The position numbers and the translations under genes are program-made. Below are positions 55,250 through 64,000 of a stretch of 64,000 nt of DNA, one piece after another. Source of the DNA: Falciphora oryzae. Its lineage: Eukaryota; Ascomycota; Sordariomycetes; Magnaporthales; Magnaporthaceae. The notes beneath the pieces are model-generated. The model saw only the letters and a list, made by a program, of their open reading frames with translations. It searched no databases and had not been told where the DNA came from. How positions within the stretch are numbered: the first letter of the stretch is position 1; every line of letters starts with the position of its first letter. Location of the stretch: positions 1 through 64,000 of the forward strand of contig JNVV01000003.1 of the NCBI GenBank assembly GCA_000733355.1. Direction: 5' to 3'.

Positions 55250-58200
55250 GGCGAGCCTGCGCCTTGACTGCTGCACCACCTATCAAGCGGCGGCAGCAGG
55301 AACGCGACGGGAGGGTGCAGTCGATGCACTTTATAACCGATGCAAGCTCTGCAAGCACCCTCTAGGTCCAGATCGATCGCCTCGTCTGTCCCGGCCAGAC
55401 GGGTTCCGTTGCACCCGCCGTGAGGTGCGGCGGCAGCAGGCCGTTTCGAATAAGCGCGCGCGGCCAGCGAAGACGGCTCCCGAATCGAGAATGTCCCCCC
55501 TGGCAACCAGAGCCCGAGATGTCTGGTGTAAATTTGCAGGAGGTTGCAATTGGCCAATGGCAAGGCCGCGACGCGGGTGGCAGACGCAACGTCGGTTGGG
55601 GGTCGCGGCCAGGACAAGGGTCCAGCGCTTAGGCGTCTGTGGGTGAGCGTGAATGTGCGTGGTGCGTGCCTGTTGTGTCTTGGATAATTTGATCTGGAAG
55701 GCCAATGCTGTTTTGGGACAGCTCGCTGGTGCAGCAGGTCGCAGGTTGGCCTGCGTCTTCCCGGGCGCTCGTATTTGGGGGCAAGGGCGGGCCGTCGAAT
55801 CGTTCGCGCAAACCAACTGAAAGGGGCCGTCGGGGTCTGGTTGGCCGAGGATTCAACACGGACGGAGGTGAGGGTGGGCGACAAAAGGCTATATGAATTA
55901 GAGATGCTGAAACCAGGAGGAATCGCAGCAGCGGCCGTCCCATCCAGCTCGAAACGGCCGCCTTCCAGGGCCTGCCGGCTGCATAAGTATGATTGTTCCT
56001 GTTTCCTGTCCTCGCCGTTGTTCCCTGCTCGTGCAGCCCGCCCTGCCTTGGAACCCTGCCCCTCCTAGTCAAGTCATTGAAGCTGAGGGCGGCGGCGAGT
56101 AGCGTCGCGCCTGTCAGATGGCCGTCATACTCAGCTTCCTGGGCCCATGCGGCGTCCCCTCCTGGTGGCGCATCACACAAGCACCTAGCTAAAGCCGCCA
56201 GTCAAAACGCTAGCGTCCCCATCATGTGCTTGTTGTTTACGGAGCCACGAGTGCTGCTGATGCTCCTGTTTGCTGCAACGCGCAGGTCCGTCGGTGCTGG
56301 CCGACTAGGCCGCCCAGACTGCCTGAGGGGCGACGACAACCAGGGCAGGCAGAGCTCTCGTTGGACAGCGACCGACCTGCTGGACGGCCCCCAGCATCGT
56401 CTCCACACCGCCAGCGAGACGAGAACGATCATCGCAGGGAGCTACCGGCCAATGCCGACCAGATGCCCATTGATTGCACGCCGTGAAGCCCCCTAATCTT
56501 AGCAAGGAGGGGGAATTGTGGGCTCCCCGCCAAGTCTTGGCCCTGGTTCACACTGTCCGACAAAGGCCTAGTCCGAGTCTGGAGTCGTCGCACTGGCTTC
56601 ACACAGCGCAACACAGGCGGTGAGGCGGCCGTAGAGTTTCTTCCCAGGCGCCACGAGCAAAACAAAGACGCACCAGCGTAATAAAGAAACGAGATGAAAC
56701 CACGAAGCAAACAACTCCGGATACGGCGGATAACGGAACCTGAAATTTCAGCGCCCATCCGACAATTCCGGCGCTACTGCACCCGCCCGCACTGGCTGAC
56801 TGCATTTGGCACGCTGCGTTCTGCGTCGCCTTGGCTCGAAACCCCAGCTTTCAAACGATTGGCTTTTGACAAGGGCCTCGAGACGCCGCCTTTCAAATCC
56901 CCCGATCCGCACGGATCCTTGTCTCAGTCCCGGCGTTCCCTGTCATGCAACGGAGTTCGCTGCGCTAAAAACGGAACAGGCGCGAGGAAGGAAGCAGAAA
57001 AGAAGGATCCAGTGGTTCCGTCCCATGGGTTGAGGGTAAAGTGCCGAACCGATCGACTGCGCTGCAAAACAAAAGAAGGGGCAGCAGTCAGGATGCTCCG
57101 AAAACTGTTTACCATCTGGATAGCTGTTCCCGCTGGTGCGATGCCCGATTCAATGTCAGGAGACAAAAGGTTGACGGGAGGGTGTGCCGGATCGATCGCC
57201 TCCGCAGCTCTGCGAGGGCGATGGTCCGCGGCGCCGCTAGCGAGACGGGGTTTGGATAGGCTCGGCTTGGCAGCCCAATGCCGAGGCGTTTGTCTGATTG
57301 TGGCTTGCCTGCCAGCACACCATCGTGTTTCTTTCTTGTTGGGTCAACAGCCTCGGTGCTTGCTAGACGTGCTCAGACAAGTGGTACCTCCACAAATAAA
57401 GCCATGCACTGCATGCCAATAATGGGATTTGTCACATCACCATTTGACGGCTTTTGCATGCATTAGCGTCCAGATGGTCTCGGTTCACAGACACGTTGGC
57501 TCAGCGACCTCCGCCTCGGACTTCCTGTCATGGCTTCTCCTGCATGCCCGCATCATTGACGAACCGTTGACGCATTGCTTCGGAACCCGAGGTGGGCCAG
57601 CCCCATCCTGTCAATAGCCTTCCTTCTCGTCGAGTCTGGTTCGACACGTTGCGAACCCCCAACTCGTTCGCCCCAGGCTTCTAAGTTCCATGATGTCAAA
57701 TTGCTTCAATCTTCCCACTTCCTGGCTGGCTGGTTGTCCGTCCCAGACAGAAACCCCGGAGGGTTGCACTGCATCCTTTGACGGCTGGCGGAATGCCTGC
57801 ATTGAGTGAGACGGTGTGGCATCGGGAGCGGGACCGCATCCCTGGCCCTGCATGTTGGGCAGCCGCACATTCCAAACGGCGGGCGGCTCGACGACGTCGG
57901 CTGTTCCGGCTTATATGATAGGGCGAATGAAACCACGCCGTTTCTCGATTGGAACTACCAAGAACAACCAATTTGATATACTTCATAGCCTATCTAGGGA
58001 CCGCATCCAGAAATCCGGGGTCCTGCAATCTACATCATGCTTCCTTTCGTGGATATGGACGCGTAGTTCCGGGGCTCCAGGGTTGGGCTTTGGGGAGGCT
58101 CTGGGGTGAGGAGGTGACACGCAACACCCAACCAGGGGAGTCTATCAACTAGGCTTGCACACCTGTACGGTTGTAATCGCTTAGTGGCATGAGTAGAAAG

Positions 58201-59067
58201 GGTGTATGATACGGGATACAGGACAGGATACAGGACAGGATACATGGAATGGGTGTCACTGGTGATACCAGGTGCACTTTTTTTGTCGTGAACGAGCCAG
58301 GGCCTCGCTCGCAGGCATGGCGCCGCCAGGAAGCTAGCCCGGTCTCTCCGAGCCCGGCAGAGCCCGGTCACTTTGTCGACGGCGAGTTACAACACTGACC
58401 GCTGCGCCGACGCCGATTATGCTGCGTTTCTGCCACACAGGACGGAACCAATCCTACACTGCCTCGTCCTCTTCAAGCACGCGATTATCCTAGAGCCAAC
58501 ACTGTACAATCGTTCTTTCATTGACTCTGGCATCACACCAAAGCAGTCATTGATATTATAAGAATTTTGCCCGACCTCAATCCCGGGCATTATTCAAGGT
58601 CCAACCTCAGACTCGAAATGACCAAATGTTGAGATGCGAGAGCCCCTTCTTGTTTGTCCGTATGAAAAACACTCCCCGCGCACGACACACGCACACACAT
58701 ATACACAACCCCCTTCCCATCCGGCCCTCCAAATAACAGAACTTTCCAGGTCATAAACGCCTCCCCGATGTCCGTGGCTTGCTTTCGCTTCTCACAGCGC
58801 AACCAAAGCCCAATACAGATCTCATCTCGCTGTTTTCCATGGGGTGGGTCATTCCTCCCAATCCAGTGGTGGTCTGGGACCAAAAGTTGCGGAGAGATGG
58901 CAAATAGTACATTCAAGCGAATGACGAGAGAGACAAAAAGAAAACACAAAGACAAAAACCGAGGGAAATTGTAGGCGGAAGGAGAGGAAAACAGAAGTCA
59001 AGGTAACCTATTAGTTTAATGGGGGTACAAAAAAGCCTTGCTAGCCGCTTGTAGTTTTTTTCACCGT
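55250..59067. other. Long intergenic region (3.8 kb)
   Basis: It lies between the start of the CBM48 gene and the end of sur2. A 12-bp tandem repeat occurs at 58214-58243. The longest frame with an ATG (56694-57422, plus, 242 codons) has an internal LETPxFK duplication but no family features and competes with frames on the other strand. No gene is supported. Confidence 0.45.
58214..58243. repeat. 12-bp tandem repeat (GGATACAGGACA, 2.5 copies)
   Basis: Two complete units and a partial third (GGATACA) lie end to end. Confidence 0.9.
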
Positions 59068-60341
59068 CTATTCTGCTTTGGGTGAAGACGACTTCTTGGC
59101 TGCGCTTTGTCTTGTCCTCTCGTACTTCTGGCTGACGTCGCCCTCATATCTCGTGCCGAGCCAGCGGTCCCAGATGGTGAAAAATGGCTGCGAAAAGTTG
59201 GTTTTGATGCCCCAACTTTGGTGGTGAATGTCGTGGTATGCCGCATTGTTGCTTGTGATCTTCTGTAGAGGGTCCCAGGGGAGGTTGTAGCCGCAGTGGT
59301 CGTCAACCGTCTTGACGGTGCTGAAAAGGAAGAACCACATGCCCATCCTCGGAGTCATCAGGGAGAGCTTATACGCCAGGCCGGCCCCAGCTGTGTCCAG
59401 GACAAACCCCTCCACAGGGTGGTTGTAGAGCGCCCCATACGCATAGGGGACATACAGTCGGTGGTGCCGGGCATGCCAATGCGCTGTGAAGCAAAGCCTG
59501 TTAGTATGCTAGTCTCGTGATACGGACGTGAGGGAAACGCGTGAGGGTGTCGCAGGCGCAAACACCAATGTCCCGACTTGAAGATTTTGTAGTAAGGTAT
59601 GGTCGATCGGTAGCCGGACGGGGAGGTAGGGAACTCACTATACATCCATTTGTTGACATGCATGGCTCGGTGCCAGAAGTATTGCCAGGTGTCGAGGAAT
59701 GCGACGGCCAGCCAGAACTGGAACGCGGGGAGCAGGACCCAGTAGATGAGCTTCGCCAGCGCCAGCTCCCACGCCGCAAACGCGGGGACCTGAGGCCCGC
59801 CCGAGACGCCGTCGAGCTCCATTGTGAGAGAAGGATAGCGGCCGCCAGCAAAGACCCCGGAAAGCAGCGGATGTGTAGACGCCATGCTCTTCGATATAGC
59901 GGCGGCGTTGAGACCGACGAACCCGAGGACGGTGGGAAGCGCACGTTGCGCCAGGCGGATGCGCGTCGCCCACACCGCCACGTCATAGTTCTCCTTGCCG
60001 ACTAGTTGGACCTGGTCGGTCATGGAAAGGCAGGCAGCCGTGGCGATCTGGATGGCCTGCTCGATAAGGACGTCGCGAGCGACCTCGAAGCGCGTCGCAT
60101 GGTTGCGCTGGGTGATCTCTTCGGGGGTGTGTAGCCGGTACTGCGGGAAAATGTCGTAGACGTCGATCATGTGGAAGATGAAGGAGAGCACCCAGTAGGC
60201 GATATGGGGGAGGACAATGGACAGCCAGAAGTCGGACACGAACGGCAGGAGGTCCGGCAGCGGCGAGACCGCATAGCTGGGGAGCGGGGGAAGGTCCGGC
60301 ATTGCCGTCGAGTTCGCCATTGCGGCGGTGATGTCGACCAT
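59068..60341 (-). CDS. SUR2: Sphinganine C4-hydroxylase (Sur2 type, fatty-acid hydroxylase superfamily)
   Basis: Minus-strand exons 60341-59639 and 59483-59068 give 372 residues. The enzyme converts sphinganine to phytosphingosine at the ER with a di-iron centre. The histidine boxes are present: H224RAMH228, H238ARHH242 and H318DIHH322, the second completed across the intron (NKWMY-T-HWHARHH). Flanking sequence LYVPYAYGALYNHPVEGF, TVKTVDDHCGYNLPWDP and GIKTNFSQPFFTIWDRWLGT is diagnostic of Sur2 rather than the C-5 sterol or C-4 methyl oxidases. Hydrophobic segments occur at about 30-55, 195-220 and 262-290. The C-terminal AKKSSSPKAE end is lysine-containing, a possible ER-retention tail. The ATG at 60341 is the first in-frame ATG; a second at residue 8 is possible. 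A 20-nt poly-A lies in the region upstream. Confidence 0.95.
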
Positions 60342-61636
60342 CAGCGGGTGGTCCGGGCAGCGGGAAAAACTTGGTGTCACAAATGAGGAAAGGGAGCAGG
60401 GAGAAAGGCGAAAAAAAAAAAAAAAAAAAGACTGAGGCCGTAGAGGCTGAGAGGCACGTAGACAGATGCTCGGGATGGGAGTTGACTGGGTTGTTCAACA
60501 CAATTGAAAAGCAGAAGGGAAAGGCGGGTTGACACTGAAGGTTAAAGGAAGATTAGGATAGATCGAGGCCCGAAATGGTCACGATCTGCTCCCCCAAGAG
60601 TTGCCTCCCTCCTATTTCCGGACAGTCAGGATAACAATTTGGGACGGTCTGGGCACTGGCCTGGGGCCACGCCAATTTCGCATGCACAGTACGGCTGGGA
60701 AATCGTGCGGCGCCGGCACTTTCTTGCACCCAAGTCATGCCACCGCAATGAGCTCAGAGTTTCTAGGATTCTAGATAGGCCGTCAACTCGGTTGGTTTGT
60801 TTGTCGTGGGCCATGGCATCCAATTGTTCAATGGATCGATCGCCTGATGATTGAGTTCAATCATCTGTGCTCCAGCCCGCCATGACACTTGAAGTGGGCG
60901 ACCCGATGTGCCGACGCGTGCCGCGATGGACGACTGCCCGTCCACTCCATCCTATCACCACAGCCTCTCCCCACAATAATTGTGGCTGTCGCAGGGTGGG
61001 AAGATCTCAACGCGACCTCACCACACTCACTACCAAATAATCCTACGGGCCCACGGGCCTGGCCTAGGAACAAGCCACGAGTTGGAAGCAGGACAAGAAA
61101 CAGAAGAGCCAATTTTCACCTGGTACCCGTCTTCGTTTCCTAGCTCTTCTGACTATTATATCCTACAGCCGAGATGGGTAACATGTATCTTATGATGAAA
61201 GAGGAAGAAGAATAAAGAGAGGAAAAACTGCACTACAGCCGAGCCTCTTCATTCTCCCCTTGTCCTTGAACGCCACATACAAGTCCAGTTCATTGAGGCG
61301 CTCGACGATCCAACGTCTTAGAATGCACGTGTCAGATCGCTCTCGTCACACCTGCGCCTAATTCACAGCCTCAGGCATACAGCGCCACATCGCCAGGTCT
61401 CCCCGCGCTGCTGCAGCGCATCACTCGGTGCAGCAGCCCCGCGTCCGAGAGGCTTTCCCCACTTTGGGTGTTTTTTTTTTTTTTTTCCCTACAATGAACT
61501 TTTAACCTGCCCCTCTGCCCCCTTTCAGTCGGACGCACCATTGACAGACAACTTCCCGTCTTGCAAGCCCGGCCAGTTGATCCATAGACATCGCCTAGAC
61601 CACCTCGTTCCTTTCCCGCCTCGAACACCAGTCAAA
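60342..61636. other. Divergent intergenic region sur2/TCTP
   Basis: This 1.3-kb stretch should hold both promoters. It has a poly-A run at 60410-60429 (poly-T in the sur2 sense, likely leader) and a T-run at 61471-61486 just before the CT-rich TCTP leader. No gene is seen. Confidence 0.5.
60410..60429. repeat. Poly-A tract (20 nt)
   Basis: A homopolymer located about 70 bp upstream of the sur2 start. Confidence 0.9.
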
Positions 61637-62577
61637 ATGATTATCTACAAGGTATGCGCAGGACACGCTTCTCAGAAACCGCAAACGCGCGCGCCGATCT
61701 TCCCCAGGCCCGGCAAACTAACATGCGCCAACCCCGCAATCCGCCCGACAGGACATCATCTCCGACGACGAGATGATCTCGGACTCGTTCGATGTCAAGC
61801 TGGTCGACGACATTGTCTACGAGGCCGACTGTGCCATGATCACGCTGGATGCCGTCAACGTCGGTCCGTAGCCCCTCCCCCGCTCACCCTCTCGACCCCC
61901 GCCTGGCGCAACCTCGATGTCGTCCCAGTCTCGGCTCCTTCCCCGCCCACACCCACAATCCATGTCGAGGCTGACCGGGCTCACCTTCTCTCGGAACACC
62001 AGACACCGGCGCCAACGCCTCCGCCGAGGAGGCCGAGGAGGCCCTCGAAGATGCCGCGACCAAGGTCAACAATGTCATCCACTCTTTCCGTCTCCAGAGC
62101 ACCAGCTTCGACAAGAAGTCATATGTGACTTACCTTAAGGGTAAGACGCACCGCGCGCTCGCGCTTCAGCCACGCCTCCTCCAATTTACTCTGCTACATT
62201 CAGCGCTGGCTTTTTTTCTGACACGACCCCGGTGCCGACTACAGGCTACCTTAAGACTGTCAAGGAGAAGCTCAAGGAGCAGGGCAAGTCCGACGACGAG
62301 ATCAAGGCCTTCGAGACGGGTGCCCAGAAGTGGGTCAAGGAGAAGCTCCTGCCCAGCTTCAAGGACTTCGAGTTCTACACTGGCGAGGGCATGAACCCCG
62401 ACGGAATGTGAGTTATCCAGACCCATGATGTCATATCTCGGGGACTGACAATCCCTTCTCGATCTTCCTCGTCTAACCTGTCGTTTTAACAGGGTTGCGC
62501 TCCTGAACTACCGTGAGGACGGTGTCACTCCTTTCTTCACATTCTGGAAGCACGGCTTGTCTGAGATGAAGGTTTAA
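61637..62577 (+). CDS. TMA19: Translationally controlled tumour protein homologue (TCTP/Tma19)
   Basis: Five exons, 61637-61651 (15 nt), 61752-61863, 62003-62140, 62245-62407 and 62493-62577, give 170 residues, the normal TCTP length. All junctions restore family sequence: [59 protein letters not shown]. It ends [18 protein letters not shown] is an abundant cytosolic protein associated with ribosomes and linked to TOR signalling, calcium and stress; yeast Tma19 moves to mitochondria on stress. The second donor is GTCCGT, off the fungal consensus, while the others are GTATGC, GTAAGA and GTGAGT. The many introns and pyrimidine-rich leader fit a highly expressed gene. Confidence 0.96.
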
Positions 62578-63068
62578 ATACCCGCATCTTCAGTGTGCCA
62601 TTGAGAAGAATCGAGGTTTCAATTTTTGATGATTTGAGCCGCCGGTCCATAGAAAAAGCCATTCGTCTTTCTTGTAATGCATGCTTGGGCATTTGTCTTT
62701 CAAGTAATGGATGGGCCGCTGCCCTAATCCAAAATAACAAAAAAAAAGAAGAAATGAACACCGGCCTCGTTCCCGGGTCCCAACCCAATTTCTGTCTGCT
62801 GAAATGGTTCCAGTATCACATGCTGGCTGAGAAAAAAAGGCCGAACCCGTGCTTCCCCTAGGTACGTCAATATGCAATAACTTCATAAGTACCTAATTTT
62901 GATAAATGGCATTTAAGCAAAATAAACGCCGTGCCGTCCCCATATGCATTTAGAATACCGATAAGTTGGCCGGTCACGGTCCTCGTTCGCGATTCAACGC
63001 TTCTGTCCTTGGAGTTCGAATGCGGTCAAATTTGGCTGTATATGTTCATCCCTTCTCCGCCGCCAAAG
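62578..63068. other. Convergent spacer TCTP / proline-rich gene
   Basis: This 491-bp stretch contains both 3' flanks and AT-rich DNA near 62870-62940. No gene is seen. Confidence 0.5.
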
Positions 63069-64000
63069 CTAAAATGCAGGCCTGGTTGCAAAGGGAATTG
63101 GTGGTGGCTCATCGTCGGCCACGGCGGCGCCAGAGGCGGTTCCGCCTATATCGGGCTTCCTCTTTGGCGGCGGAGGGGGCGGTGGTCTCTTTTTCGCGAG
63201 GGCGCCCGAGGCAAGAGCCCCCGCAGACGCCAGGCTCCTCAGCCCCGGCGATGCCTCGCCGTGTTGAGACCTTTCCGGGGTCCAGTCGGCGGTAGCCTGC
63301 GACGCCGCGGCGCCCTGATGTTGCTGCGAGTAGGTGGCAACCTTATCGGTGACGCCATACTTTTGGTTCAGCCCATTTGCGGTTTTCAGCCCGGCAGCCA
63401 CCTGGTCGCCATGACGCTGCCGAAAGTTGTTCATGGTCGAGGCGGCCGAGCGGGCGTCCGCCAGCGAGACTGATCTAGGGTCTTTATGGAAGTCGGCCGC
63501 AGTCTTCAACGCGGCCTGCTTTTGCGCAAACGTGGTCCCCTCACTCGGAGGCGGAGGCTGGGTGGGGCTGGCGGCAGATGGCGAAGACGACGTGCCAAGT
63601 TTCGCAAAGCGCGCCTGCAGCCCGCCGAGGGAGGGGCTGGAGGCGGCGGGGGAGTCCTGCGATGGGGAGGTCCTAGAGCCGGAACCGATGCCCAGACCCG
63701 GCACAGAGATGCCCGCAGCGCCGAGCCGGCCGATGGCGCCCTGGTTCAACATCGATGGACTCTGGCTCACTGGCGGCGGCGGTGGCGGCGCTGCAAGGCC
63801 GGACGGGGAGGCGGGGGACGAAGCTCCAGAAGCGGGTCGGGGAGGCAGCCTCGGTGGCAGCCTCGGAGGCCCGGGGCTCACCGTGGGCGCGGGTGGTGGG
63901 CTAATGACCGTTCCGGATCCTCCAGCAGCACCCCTTCTCACCGGCGGGGCAGGCAAGTTAGCGGTCGGCAGGCCCGTGGTGTCGACCCTGAATGGTCGAG
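63069..64000 (-). CDS. Proline-rich, SH3-ligand-like protein (5' end outside window)
   Basis: An open frame enters from the right edge and stops at 63069, showing about 310 C-terminal residues. The visible part begins with proline-rich segments (PAPPVRRG, PPRLPPRLPPRP, APPPPPPVSQSP) typical of SH3-domain ligands. It continues with a Gly/Ser region (LGGLQARFAKLGTSS), then a charged helical segment (FAQKQAALKTAADFHKDP..LADARSAASTMNNFRQRHGDQVAAGLKTAN), and ends with a second proline run (RPPPPPPPKRKPDI). Such C-termini occur in fungal SH3-domain proteins linked to actin or endocytosis, but the SH3 domain, if any, would lie outside the window. No start codon can be chosen. Role is inferred only from composition. 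Confidence 0.7.
   Translation of the reverse strand, partial: RPFRVDTTGLPTANLPAPPVRRGAAGGSGTVISPPPAPTVSPGPPRLPPRLPPRPASGASSPASPSGLAAPPPPPPVSQSPSMLNQGAIGRLGAAGISVPGLGIGSGSRTSPSQDSPAASSPSLGGLQARFAKLGTSSSPSAASPTQPPPPSEGTTFAQKQAALKTAADFHKDPRSVSLADARSAASTMNNFRQRHGDQVAAGLKTANGLNQKYGVTDKVATYSQQHQGAAASQATADWTPERSQHGEASPGLRSLASAGALASGALAKKRPPPPPPPKRKPDIGGTASGAAVADDEPPPIPFATRPAF

Noticed and set aside
56694..57422. 242-codon plus-strand frame with an ATG
   Set aside because: Arg/Pro-rich composition, no recognisable family and competing frames on the other strand; the short LETPxFK duplication alone is not enough.
1..64000. tRNA, rRNA or CRISPR array
   Set aside because: I scanned for tRNA T-arm consensus and regularly spaced repeats and found none that fold convincingly. 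A covariance-model search would be decisive.

Overview
The window is nuclear DNA of a filamentous ascomycete, most likely a Sordariomycete. The coding regions are GC-rich. Genes carry short GT..AG introns (mostly 50-120 nt) with CTAAC/CTGAC branch sites, intergenic DNA has poly-T and CT-rich tracts, and the protein set is typically fungal (Trk potassium transporter, Atg15, Sur2, a Zn2Cys6 regulator, a CysB-type cysteine synthase). I found no bacterial operons, CRISPR arrays, rRNA, convincing tRNA or intact transposon. Exon boundaries were worked out by hand from splice signals, reading frame and remembered family patterns, so they are models without transcript support. Starts are placed at true ATG codons.

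Layout. 1-9 kb: a WRAP53/TCAB1-like WD40 protein (cut by the left edge), a PQ-loop membrane protein, a PAN/Apple single-pass membrane protein, and an Ecm4-type glutathionyl-hydroquinone reductase. 10-22 kb: ubiquitin E1 (uba1) divergent from a mitochondrial-type cysteine synthase (cysB), then an unrecognised mitochondrial protein head-to-head with mitoribosomal bL19m, then the Trk potassium transporter. 22.3-26.5 kb: the largest gene-free stretch. 26.5-35 kb: a CHY zinc-finger protein, proteasome alpha-4 head-to-head with a D-2-hydroxyglutarate/D-lactate dehydrogenase, and a Zn2Cys6 regulator. 37.6-55 kb: alpha-actinin, a VPS9-domain Rab GEF, the autophagic lipase Atg15, the SWR1 subunit Vps72/Swc2, and a CBM48 glycogen-binding-like protein. 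59-64 kb: the sphinganine C4-hydroxylase Sur2, TCTP, and a proline-rich protein cut by the right edge.

The genes are independently transcribed housekeeping and signalling genes and do not form a biosynthetic cluster. The clearest functional pairing is the 323-bp spacer between two mitochondrial genes, which carries a palindromic CCAATTGG box and a CACGTG box. I see no clear evidence of a wholly new system. The points most worth following are gene-structure oddities: a NAGNAG acceptor that sets zinc-cluster spacing, start codons isolated on 3-6 nt exons, a 25-nt internal microexon and a (GC)8 splice acceptor. The other leads are a PAN-domain membrane protein without a visible signal peptide, a CBM48 protein with a long disordered tail, repeated cysteine modules at the end of Atg15, and a cluster of GATC-rich hairpins.
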